Shown: one piece after another, positions 1-7,426 of the stretch
Layout: the number at the start of each line of letters is the position of its first letter
Position numbering within the stretch: the stretch's first letter is position 1
Origin: Acidihalobacter prosperus
Lineage (GTDB): Bacteria > Pseudomonadota > Gammaproteobacteria > DSM-5130 > Acidihalobacteraceae
DNA length: 64,000 bases
NCBI RefSeq assembly: GCF_000754095.2
Contig: NZ_JQSG02000003.1
Span: forward strand, 175,397-239,396
Direction: 5' to 3'
Notes under the pieces: model-generated
Told to the model about the DNA's origin: nothing
The model's input: the letters and a program-made list of their open reading frames with translations, nothing else
The model's database searches: none
Translations under genes and position numbers: made by a program

Positions 1-496
1 CTCCGCTGTAGGAAGAAAGAGCACTGCGAACTGTCTGTTCTACAGTTTCTAGCTCCTTACGAACATTTTCAGAATGTGGCAGATTGTGGACGTACCAACA
101 GTGAATTTGCTTGATATCTCCTGCCCGTATTGCATCCCGCAGTTCCTGGGCGCGACCGGCAAGTAACGGGTCGAGCGTCTGTATTTCTGCGCTGAGTAGC
201 CAGCTTACGGCAGTGTTCAAGTCCGCAGCCTTGTTCGCCTTGGCGGCAACCTTTTTCGTCTGTGCCACATAGCATTGTGCAACGACGGCGACACCCATTT
301 CTTTATCAATGTGCAGAACGTCGCACTTGCGATCATTGCCTCCACCAGTAATCGCCTCTGCGGCGATTGTTTTGATGTCATCTAAGTTGAAGCGCAATTG
401 AATTGCAAATACACCGATGGCGTCATCGTCGAGACCGAAATTCGCTTTTGTCGTCTCGTAAGCGGCTTGCCATTTTTGACCTGGTGTTAAGTACAT
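1..496 (-). CDS. AIPR-type abortive phage infection protein, N-terminal part (runs off window)
   Basis: This frame is open from an ATG at 496 to the left edge, giving about 165 residues of a longer protein. The segment after residue 45 reads GGGNDRKCDVLHIDKE, followed by a hydrophobic strand (GVAVVAQCYVAQTKK). That pattern resembles the N-terminal region of AIPR (abortive infection phage resistance) proteins, where a GGND...D motif precedes a nuclease-like strand. AIPR proteins are known from phage-exclusion loci, but the catalytic part would lie outside the window. An AGGA Shine-Dalgarno lies nine bases before the ATG. Codon use is less GC-rich than in the genes from 1.2 kb on, and an attC-like site lies upstream, so it may be a captured cassette or defence gene. 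Without the C-terminus the family call is moderate. Confidence 0.5.
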   Translation of the reverse strand, partial: MYLTPGQKWQAAYETTKANFGLDDDAIGVFAIQLRFNLDDIKTIAAEAITGGGNDRKCDVLHIDKEMGVAVVAQCYVAQTKKVAAKANKAADLNTAVSWLLSAEIQTLDPLLAGRAQELRDAIRAGDIKQIHCWYVHNLPHSENVRKELETVEQTVRSALSSYSG

Positions 497-698
497 TCGT
501 TATTTCCTGTATACGTTCAACAAAACAAATGCCGATGCGAGTGGATTCGACAGTAAATGTAGGTTCATAGGAGATTCTGGTTTTGGACGGTGACCCACTA
601 CCGCCAAGTATTCTCACGAGAAAGCATCTAGCTGATGGAGGACTAACCGACCATAGCTTCGTGAACGGTACTTTGTCCTCAACTGGCCCTCTCAACAT
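423..698 (-). CDS. possible small ORF upstream of the AIPR-like gene
   Basis: An ATG at 698 opens a 91-codon frame that overlaps the start of the AIPR-like gene in another frame. It begins 12 bases after the attC-like core site, where cassette ORFs usually begin. I recognise no family and see no strong Shine-Dalgarno. It could equally be cassette leader sequence with chance openness, so the call is weak. Confidence 0.2.
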   Translation of the reverse strand: MLRGPVEDKVPFTKLWSVSPPSARCFLVRILGGSGSPSKTRISYEPTFTVESTRIGICFVERIQEITNVLNTRSKMASRLRDDKSEFRSRR

Positions 699-709
699 AA
701 GACCGAAGA

Positions 710-796
710 GCCTAACGTAGAGCCAACAGGCGCGGCGCGGCTTTGTCGCGCAGCGTCCAGCGACTGAGGGGAGCGAGGTTGAGCCCCATGTTAGAA
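710..796 (-). other. attC-like integron recombination site
   Basis: Read on the minus strand, an 87-base imperfect palindrome starts with TTCTAAC and ends with GTTAGGC, a perfect GTTRRRY core. Inner complementary boxes CAAC and GTTG sit where the L boxes belong, and a GC-rich central hairpin (GCGCG/CGCGC) separates them. This is the layout of an attC site with R'', L'', L' and R' boxes. On the same strand a second GTTAGAA lies at 869-875. A 21-codon ORF (798-863) begins 5 bases after it and stops 1 base before the site, as in a minimal cassette. No integrase gene is visible, so this would be an orphan attC (a CALIN). The inner boxes are weak matches. Confidence 0.5.
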
Positions 797-879
797 CTTA
801 ACCGTGAGTGTTCCACGGCAGCTTAGCTTTGTGCTTGGCAATATTTGTTTCCTCGACGAACATGTGAGTTCTAACAGTA

Positions 880-984
880 AATATAGAGACCGACGGGTCC
901 GGACATCCTTTAATATAGAGACCCGCGAAAAAAGAGATTAACCATCGGATCCTTCATCACCTTACCATCCCTCTGTCTCTATAT
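880..984. repeat. three copies of ATATAGAGAC in a gene-free stretch
   Basis: AATATAGAGACC occurs at 880-891 and 912-923 in direct orientation, and its inverse GTCTCTATAT at 975-984. The palindrome GTCCGGAC (897-904) lies between the first two. The stretch 864-1216 otherwise shows no convincing gene on either strand. The repeats could be protein-binding sites or remnants of a mobile element; nothing here decides which. Confidence 0.4.
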
Positions 985-1216
985 GCATGCATGAAAACGG
1001 GGACATGACGTTGACGCCAATCAACCATAAGGTTAACGACTGGTTCCAGCCGCAACTCTGCCGTCCAACGGCTTGATAGGGAAGGAGCATGAGCGGCCGG
1101 ATGTGGCCGTTTTCTGCCATCCCACTGAGAAAACATCCAATAAACAACCCACGGTTCAGAATCGAAATAATAAGGCATCAATCAACCTGCATTTCTCTAT
1201 TACCAAGAGAAGTCAC

Positions 1217-1582
1217 TTATTCTCCTGCCACCCACGCTTTCGCCATCTCCAAAGCATCATTCCCAAACAACCTCACCTCCCCGGGAATCGTGAACCCGAA
1301 ATATTTCACCCCGGCATGTATCCACGGCACATCGGTGACGACGGCGACCTTTTCCCAGGCGGCGCGGTGGGCGAGGCCGACCTTGGCGTCGTCCCACATC
1401 GCGCCGGCGGTGAAGCCGGTCCATTCGGGGCCGATGTGGTACAGGAGGCGGATCTTGTCGTGTGCCTTGAGCGCCGCTTCGACGGCGGGTATGACGACGG
1501 TTTCGTAGTCCTCGGCGGTGACCTGGCCAGAGGCGGTCAGGCCCAGGACGCCGGGCGGGAGGTCGGGTATGAGTTCGATCAT
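1217..1582 (-). CDS. SpoIIAA-like STAS-fold protein
   Basis: A 121-residue cytoplasmic protein with no signal peptide or membrane segment. The order of elements fits the SpoIIAA-like (DUF3478) family: an N-terminal strand pair around GVLGLTASGQVT, an acidic EDYETVVIPAVEAAL helix, then RLLYHIGPEWTGFT and a W-containing VVTDVPWIHAGVKYFGF segment. These small proteins have a STAS-like fold and mostly unknown roles, often linked to stress. A longer upstream frame exists, but the ATG at 1582 is preceded by GGGGAG nine bases away and gives the usual family length, so I chose it. It stands alone, with gene-poor DNA on both sides and the next gene divergent. Confidence 0.7.
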   Translation of the reverse strand: MIELIPDLPPGVLGLTASGQVTAEDYETVVIPAVEAALKAHDKIRLLYHIGPEWTGFTAGAMWDDAKVGLAHRAAWEKVAVVTDVPWIHAGVKYFGFTIPGEVRLFGNDALEMAKAWVAGE

Positions 1583-1929
1583 GGCGGTTTTCTCCCCTGC
1601 GTGGGCCCTCGTTTCGGGGCATTGTCGATGCGTGCGGCGTCTTGCCTTACCGCTCATAAGTAAGGCTGCTGGATGGCGCGAAAGTTCCTGCATAAATTCT
1701 GTGGCCAATAGTGCGGAACGGCAGAGCTGGCGCCGAAATTGCAGCTCGAATCTGTGGAATACTGGCCGGCAGTCGCGCCGATGTGGCCGGGCGGCCCGCG
1801 GCGCTGGCGCTGAGCGGGTCCGCCGGGCAGACTGAGCGCAACGACAGGCGCCCGGATGACGCGAAATAGGCCATCCGTGCACCACGAACCTACGACTGGA
1901 AAACCTCACACGCCCATGGATGCTGCGGC
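1583..1929. other. gene-free divergent intergenic region
   Basis: This 347-base stretch separates divergent genes and must carry both promoters. Frames here are open only because of high GC. I see no RNA gene, no clear repeat and no strong sigma-70 boxes. Confidence 0.5.
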
Positions 1930-4900
1930 ATGAATCAACGCGCTCTCGACCGGCTCGACACCTATTACGAACAGGTCACCCGCATCATCCTGTCGCGTCA
2001 GCACCCCATCACCGGCCTGTTGCCGGCCAGCACCGCGGTCACCGCGCACGGCGACTACACCGACGCCTGGGTGCGCGACAACGTGTACAGCATCCTCGCC
2101 GCCTGGGGCGTGGGGCTGGCGTATCGCCGGCTGGACGAGAGCGGCGGGCGCACGGTGCTGCTGGAGCAGAGCGTGGTCAAGCTGATGCGCGGGCTGCTGA
2201 CCGCGATGATGCGCCAGGCGCCCAAGGTGGAGCGCTTCAAGCAGACCCTGGACCCGCTCGACGCGCTGCACGCGAAGTACGACACGGAAACGGGCGATGC
2301 GGTCGTCGGCGACGACGAGTGGGGGCATCTGCAGCTGGATGCGACCTCGCTGTTCCTGCTGATGCTGGCGCAGATGACCGCCTCGGGCCTGCGCATCGTG
2401 TTCACCATCGACGAGGTGAACTTCGTGCAGAATCTGGTGCACTACATCGGGCGCGCCTACCGCACGCCGGACTACGGCATCTGGGAACGCGGCAACAAGA
2501 TCAATCACGGCATCGCCGAGGTGAACAGCAGCTCGGTGGGCATGGCCAAGGCGGCGCTGGAGGCGATGAACGGCTTCAACCTGTTCGGCCCGGGCGGCGG
2601 GCAGGCCTCGGTGGTGCACGTGGTGCCGGACGAGATCGCCCGCGCGCGCATCACCCTGGAATCCATGCTGCCCAAGGAATCGCTTTCCAAGGAGGTCGAC
2701 GCCGCCACCCTGAGCGTGATCGGCTATCCCGCCTTCGCGGTCGAGGACCGGGTCCTGGTCGAGGACACGGTGGCCGACGTGGTCGGCAAGCTGCAGGGCG
2801 AATACGGCTGCGCGCGCTTCCTGCGCGACGGCCATCAGACCGTGATCGAGGACCCCACCCGCCTGCACTACGAACCCGAGGAGATGCTGCAGTTCGAGCA
2901 CATCGAGTGCGAGTGGCCGCTGTTCTTCACCTATCTGCTGCTCTACCACCTCAACCGCGGCGACGAGGGCATGGCGCGCAGCTACCGCGAACGCCTCGAA
3001 ACGCTGCTCATCGACCGCGACGGCGAGCGGCTGCTGCCCGAGCTGTACCGCGTGCCGGTCGGGCTGATCGAGGCGGAGAAGGCCGACCCGCACAGCCAGC
3101 GGCGGATGCCGAACGAGAACGTGCCGCTGGTCTGGGCGCAGAGCCTGTACATCCTCGGCGCGCTGATCCAGGACGGCCTGCTCGACGTATCCGACATCGA
3201 CCCGCTCGGCCGGCGCCTGCGCATCGGGCGCCAGCGCGGCCGCCGCGTGCAATTCGCGCTGCTGGCCGAGTCGCCGGCCGTCAAGGCGCGCCTGGAGGAG
3301 CAGGGCATCCGCAGCGAGACGCTGGACGAGGTGGCGCCGGTGCAGGTGCACGACGCCGAGAGCCTGGCCGAAGCCTACTGTCAGCTCGGGCGCAATCCGC
3401 GTCTGGGGCTGAGCGGTCGCCCGCTGCGCCACCTGCGCGGGCTCGCGACCAGCCTGGTGTACACCTTCGAGGGGCGGCGCATGGTGTTCCAGCCGCAGTT
3501 CATGAACCGGCACGATTTCTATCTCGCGCTGGACAACGTGCTGCTGGTCGAGCGCCTGAAGATGGAGCTGGCCTACGTCAGCCGGCAATGGGACGCGCCC
3601 GGCCGCCCGCTGGTGGTGATGGTGGTGAAGGAGCGCATGCTGGGCGAGAAGGGCAGCCGCGCCCTGCTGCAGTTCATGGAGGCCTGCCGCGAGGGCAAGG
3701 TCGACGACACGCCGGTGCAGCTCGGGCGGCTGGCCGGGTTCCTGCCCACCACGGGTCGCGAGCGCATCGACATGCTGCACGGCTACCGCTTCCCCGACGA
3801 ACCGGACGAGATCGGCGACCGCCCCTGTTTCGCGCTGCTGCCCGCCCCGGGCAGCGTACCCGCAACGACCGCCGACTATCCGACCACGAGCCAGAAACCG
3901 ACCGACGAGGCCCTGGTACAGACCGCCACCCATACCGGCGACCTGCTGATCCAGTTCGCCGCGCTGCTGGAACTCGAAGCGCGCCACGGCCTGGACTTCG
4001 ACACCGGCCTGCAGGACATGCGCGGCCGCCCGGCGCGGGTCGGCGATCTGCTCGAAGAGGTCTACCTGCGCGCCTGCGAGGCGCGGCACTGGCGGCTGAT
4101 CCGCCTGAGCGCGAACGCCTTGGGCAAGCACGACATCGACCTGGAAGGCGCCGCCACCGACCTCGTGGTGCGCCAGAAGGCCTTCAGCGTGTCGCGTTCC
4201 TACAACCGCCACTCGACCTTCCGCCGCCCGGTCGGCGCCGACGAGATCCTGCGCACCATTCGCGAGTTCAACGCCGACGATCCGCGCGCGCAGATCCTCA
4301 CCCAGGAGCTGATCCTGAATCTCGGCCTGATGGTGCGCTCGCATCCCGAGCTGCTGGAGAACATGAGCCTGATCCGCGCCGGCCAGCTGCTGCAGCTGAT
4401 CGCGGTGCGCCAGCGCAGCGCCGGACAGCCGGCGATCAGCGACACCCTCGACGTGCTCATGGACATGGAGCCGCACGAATTCGCCGGCGCCCTGCGCGAC
4501 GTGCTGCAGCACTACCATGCCGCGCAGGACGCGATGCAGCAGCTCGAACGCATGCACGTGTCGGTCGATTCCAGCGGCATGACGCGGGTGCGCTTCGACG
4601 CCGGCATCGACCCGGACAACAGCGACGCCGGCGACTGGCACCAGTGGCGCGCCATCCAGGGCAGCCTCGGGCTCTATCCCGAGGACTACTTCGAGGGCGT
4701 GTGGGACATCGTCAACCAGAGCCGCGGGCTGGTGATCGGCGACCAGTGGAACCCCAAGCGTCGCCTCGACCACAAGCTGTGCGCCGACATGACGCGCGGC
4801 GAAAGGCAGTTCCAGGACCGGGTCGAACACATCCTCAACAAGACGCCCGCCCCGGACGCGCGCCAGCTCTACACCGAGGCGCTGCGCGTGCTGATGCTGG

Positions 4901-5136
4901 TGATGTGGAAGAACCCCGGCCTGCGCATCGACGACACCCTGTACCTGGACGTCATCATCGGCCACGCCGTGCGCCTGGCCTGGGAGCAGGCCCACCCGGA
5001 CCAGCAATCGCTCTACGACGAACAGCGCGCCACCGCCTGGAAGGACTTCTACCTCAGCCCGCCGTCCGCGGTCGCCAACCACGTCATGGACGCCCTCGCC
5101 TTCCTGCTCAACGGCAGCGCCCGCCAGTCCGCGTAA
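1930..5136 (+). CDS. phosphorylase kinase alpha/beta-like protein (GH15-related)
   Basis: A 1068-residue protein that resembles the regulatory alpha and beta subunits of eukaryotic glycogen phosphorylase kinase along its whole length. The glucoamylase-like (GH15) region covers about residues 10-420 and has hallmark blocks DAWVRDNVYSILAAWG, VVGDDEWGHLQLDATS, FVQNLVHYIGRAYRTPDYG and IECEWPLF. The C-terminal part (about 900-1020) retains the LGLYPEDYFEGVWDIV and LNKTPAPDARQLYTEAL blocks found in the animal subunits. No kinase catalytic subunit or glycogen gene is adjacent. It has no signal peptide, so it is likely cytoplasmic. Whether it hydrolyses an oligosaccharide or only binds one cannot be told. 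The ATG at 1930 gives the expected N-terminus. Confidence 0.8.
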   Translation: MNQRALDRLDTYYEQVTRIILSRQHPITGLLPASTAVTAHGDYTDAWVRDNVYSILAAWGVGLAYRRLDESGGRTVLLEQSVVKLMRGLLTAMMRQAPKVERFKQTLDPLDALHAKYDTETGDAVVGDDEWGHLQLDATSLFLLMLAQMTASGLRIVFTIDEVNFVQNLVHYIGRAYRTPDYGIWERGNKINHGIAEVNSSSVGMAKAALEAMNGFNLFGPGGGQASVVHVVPDEIARARITLESMLPKESLSKEVDAATLSVIGYPAFAVEDRVLVEDTVADVVGKLQGEYGCARFLRDGHQTVIEDPTRLHYEPEEMLQFEHIECEWPLFFTYLLLYHLNRGDEGMARSYRERLETLLIDRDGERLLPELYRVPVGLIEAEKADPHSQRRMPNENVPLVWAQSLYILGALIQDGLLDVSDIDPLGRRLRIGRQRGRRVQFALLAESPAVKARLEEQGIRSETLDEVAPVQVHDAESLAEAYCQLGRNPRLGLSGRPLRHLRGLATSLVYTFEGRRMVFQPQFMNRHDFYLALDNVLLVERLKMELAYVSRQWDAPGRPLVVMVVKERMLGEKGSRALLQFMEACREGKVDDTPVQLGRLAGFLPTTGRERIDMLHGYRFPDEPDEIGDRPCFALLPAPGSVPATTADYPTTSQKPTDEALVQTATHTGDLLIQFAALLELEARHGLDFDTGLQDMRGRPARVGDLLEEVYLRACEARHWRLIRLSANALGKHDIDLEGAATDLVVRQKAFSVSRSYNRHSTFRRPVGADEILRTIREFNADDPRAQILTQELILNLGLMVRSHPELLENMSLIRAGQLLQLIAVRQRSAGQPAISDTLDVLMDMEPHEFAGALRDVLQHYHAAQDAMQQLERMHVSVDSSGMTRVRFDAGIDPDNSDAGDWHQWRAIQGSLGLYPEDYFEGVWDIVNQSRGLVIGDQWNPKRRLDHKLCADMTRGERQFQDRVEHILNKTPAPDARQLYTEALRVLMLVMWKNPGLRIDDTLYLDVIIGHAVRLAWEQAHPDQQSLYDEQRATAWKDFYLSPPSAVANHVMDALAFLLNGSARQSA

Positions 5137-5137
5137 A

Positions 5138-5154
5138 GGCGGCGGTCAGCCGCC
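5138..5154 (+). terminator. weak hairpin after the PhK-like gene
   Basis: GGCGGC and GCCGCC form a six-base stem around GGTCA just after the stop codon. No U-tract follows, so termination is uncertain. Confidence 0.3.
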
Positions 5155-5200
5155 CCACAGCCGTCCCAGGTCGGGCGCGGTTGCAGCGCTTGCCGATGCG

Positions 5201-5470
5201 CTATCCGTGCCGGTCCACATCCTCGGCAAGCCATGCCTTGATCAGCGATTGATAGGGAATGTCGCGCTTGTTGGCCTCGATCTTGATGCGTTCCAGCAAG
5301 GCGGCGGGCAGGCGTAGCGAGATCGTCTTCGTCGAAGGCTTCAGATTCGGCAGCCGCACGGACTCGGCCACCCCCCAATCCACATATTCGCTGGCGTCAT
5401 GCGACTCCCAGAAGGCCCGTTCCTCGGCCTCTGTCTTGAAGTCAGGTGCAGTTTTGCGCCGCTTGCTCAT
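5201..5470 (-). CDS. brnA: BrnA/CopG-type antitoxin
   Basis: An 89-residue protein of the BrnA (CopG antitoxin) family. The N-terminal half has the usual FKTEAEERAFWESHD segment that contacts the toxin. The C-terminal half, TKTISLRLPAALLERIKIEANKRDIPYQSLI, is a ribbon-helix-helix DNA-binding domain (given here in parts: strand TISLRLP, helix LLERIKIEA, helix YQSLIKAWL). BrnA neutralises the RNase BrnT and represses its own operon. A strong AAGGAGG lies five bases before the ATG. The expected brnT gene directly upstream is present only as a 3' remnant that overlaps this start, so the antitoxin appears to be an orphan. Confidence 0.8.
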   Translation of the reverse strand: MSKRRKTAPDFKTEAEERAFWESHDASEYVDWGVAESVRLPNLKPSTKTISLRLPAALLERIKIEANKRDIPYQSLIKAWLAEDVDRHG

Positions 5471-5615
5471 AGTGCCTCCTTTCCGTGCGGTGCATGTCGC
5501 GAGCGGAGATCACGCGGATCAGGCTTCCCGAAGCACGCATTGTCAGCCTATACAAAAAATACAAAGCACCTACGCCGCAGTCATGCGCCCTGCGGACGGT
5601 CGCCAAATTGTCTGT
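5442..5615 (-). pseudogene. brnT: BrnT toxin remnant (C-terminal third only)
   Basis: In the frame just upstream of the antitoxin and overlapping its start, the translation includes LYFLYRLTMRASGSLIRVIS, then ARDMHRTERRHYE. This matches the C-terminal BrnT signature (R-x-ISAR followed by ER..YE). An in-frame TAG at 5616-5618 closes the frame about 48 codons before the next in-frame ATG would be needed, and the usual N-terminal KH...F half is missing. BrnT is normally about 90 residues. I infer a 5' deletion of the toxin that left the antitoxin intact. The 3' end overlaps brnA by 29 bases, as in intact brnTA operons. Confidence 0.6.
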
Positions 5616-5635
5616 CTAGCGAGCCACGTAAGCGT

Positions 5636-7426
5636 CTACCACAATCTCCCGCGCAGCCCCGATGCGCGCCTTACCCGACGGGCGACGGCGGTGGCGAGGA
5701 TCGACGGCTCGGCCCACAGCTCCACGCGGCGGCGCGCGCGGGTGATGCCGGTGTAGAGCAGCTCGCGGGTCAGCACGCGTGCGTCCTGGCGCGGCAGGAT
5801 CAGCAGCACCTCGTCGAACTCCGAACCCTGGCTCTTGTGCACGGTCATGGCGTAGACGGTTTCGTGCGCCGGCATGCGCCCCGGGTGCACGGTCTTGAGC
5901 CCGCCGTCGGCGCCCTCGAAATACACGCGCAGATGATCGCTCTCGTTCGGCCAGGCGATGCCGACGTCGCCGTTGAAGAGGTCGAGGGCATAGTCGTTGC
6001 CCTGCACCATCACCGGCCGCCCGCGATACCACGGCTTGCGCGTGTCGACGCCGAAGCGGCGGCGCACGTGGCGCTCGACCAGCGCGTTGATCTCCGCCAC
6101 GCCGAACGGCCCCTCGCGCAGCGCGCAGAGGATGCGCAGCCGGCCGAGCGCGGCCAGCGCCTCGGCGGGGCCGGCGGCCTCGAACAGCTCGGCCAGCGCG
6201 CCGTCCAGCCGCTCGCCCAGGCGCGGCTCCAGCGGCGCGGGCGGCGCCTGGGCGAGGTCCGTCCAGCCGGCGTCGAATTCGGCCAGCGCCGCGTCCGCGT
6301 CGCCGGCGTTCACCGCCCGCGCCAGCGCGGCGATGCCGCCCGCCTGCGCGAAGCGGTAGCTGTGCGCGAGCAGGGCCACGCTGTCGGCCAGCGGCGAGGG
6401 GGAAGCCGACGCGGCAGCGGGCGCCTCGCCCGCAGTCTCGGCCAGCGCCGCGCACAGCGCCGGCGAATAGCCCGCCGCGCCCTCGCCGCAGATGTCCGCG
6501 AGCACCGCGCCGGCCTCGACCGAGGCGAGCTGGTCGCGGTCGCCGAGCAGAATCAGCCGCGCCTGCGACGGCAGCGCGGCCAGCGCCCGCGCGAGCAGCG
6601 GCAGGTCCACCATCGAGGCCTCGTCGATCACCAGCAGGTCGACGTGCAATGGATTATTCGCGTCGCGCCGCGGCCGGCTGCGCCCCGGCACGATGCCGAG
6701 CAGGCGGTGCAGCGTGTGCGTGCGCTCGGGGATGGCCGCGCGCACGGCGTCGTCCAGCGGCAGCTCGCGCTTGGCGGCCTGGATCGACTCGGCCAGCCGC
6801 GCCGCGGCCTTGCCGGTGGGCGCGGCGAGCGCCACGCGCAGCGCGGGCGCCTGCTCCAGCAGCAGCGCGAGGATGGCGGTCACGGTGCGCGTCTTGCCGG
6901 TGCCGGGTCCGCCCGAGATCACCGCCAGCCGGCGCAGCACGGCGAGCGCGGCGGCGCGGCGCTGGTCCGCGGCCGCGTCGTCCTCGCCGAGCAGCCGGCT
7001 CAGGCCTGTGGCGAGCCGCGCGCGGTCCACGCCCTCGGCCCAGCCCTCGGCGCGCGCGCGCAGGGCGGCGGCGAGCGCGGTCTCGAAGGCCCAGTAGCGC
7101 GCGAGGTAGAGCGCGTCGCCGTCGAGCACCAGCGGCACGCGCGCGTCCGCCCCTACCGCCGGGCTTGCCGCGAGCATCGCGCGCCACTCGGCGAGCGGCG
7201 GCAGGCGCAGCGCGGGCAGCGCCTCGAAGGGCGCCAGCCCCGCCCAGTCGGCAAGGTGCAGGCACACGTCGCCCTCGCCGGTCTGGCGGCTGGCCAGCGC
7301 GGCGGCGAACAGCACGCCGTCCGGCGCATCGCACGCGAGCTCGCCGATCAGCCGCGCGAAGTGATCGTCCAGCGCGCGGATCAGGCCGAGCGCGGCGGCG
7401 CGTTGCAGGGTCTCGCGCGCGCTCAT
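5636..7426 (-). CDS. recD: RecBCD enzyme subunit RecD (5'-3' helicase)
   Basis: A 596-residue superfamily 1B helicase, the fast 5'-3' motor of the RecBCD recombination and DNA degradation complex. Walker A (GGPGTGKTRTVTAIL) lies near residue 192 and the Walker B DEAS (LLVIDEASMVDLP) near 270. The late helicase motif TVHKSQGSEFDEVLLILP is near residue 525. Length matches the E. coli protein (608). The ATG at 7426 overlaps the end of recB by four bases, so the two are translationally coupled. Clean motifs suggest a working enzyme. Confidence 0.95.
   Translation of the reverse strand: MSARETLQRAAALGLIRALDDHFARLIGELACDAPDGVLFAAALASRQTGEGDVCLHLADWAGLAPFEALPALRLPPLAEWRAMLAASPAVGADARVPLVLDGDALYLARYWAFETALAAALRARAEGWAEGVDRARLATGLSRLLGEDDAAADQRRAAALAVLRRLAVISGGPGTGKTRTVTAILALLLEQAPALRVALAAPTGKAAARLAESIQAAKRELPLDDAVRAAIPERTHTLHRLLGIVPGRSRPRRDANNPLHVDLLVIDEASMVDLPLLARALAALPSQARLILLGDRDQLASVEAGAVLADICGEGAAGYSPALCAALAETAGEAPAAASASPSPLADSVALLAHSYRFAQAGGIAALARAVNAGDADAALAEFDAGWTDLAQAPPAPLEPRLGERLDGALAELFEAAGPAEALAALGRLRILCALREGPFGVAEINALVERHVRRRFGVDTRKPWYRGRPVMVQGNDYALDLFNGDVGIAWPNESDHLRVYFEGADGGLKTVHPGRMPAHETVYAMTVHKSQGSEFDEVLLILPRQDARVLTRELLYTGITRARRRVELWAEPSILATAVARRVRRASGLRGRLW

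Noticed and set aside
877-1216. Integron integrase or attI next to the attC-like site
   Set aside because: No tyrosine recombinase is encoded in the nearby frames, and the GTTAGAA at 869-875 alone is too little to call attI.
1906-5082. Very long open frames antisense to real genes, such as a 1058-codon frame opposite the PhK-like gene
   Set aside because: High GC keeps antisense frames open. The translations are low-complexity and rich in Ala, His, Gln and Arg with no family features, whereas the opposite strand shows clear conserved domains.
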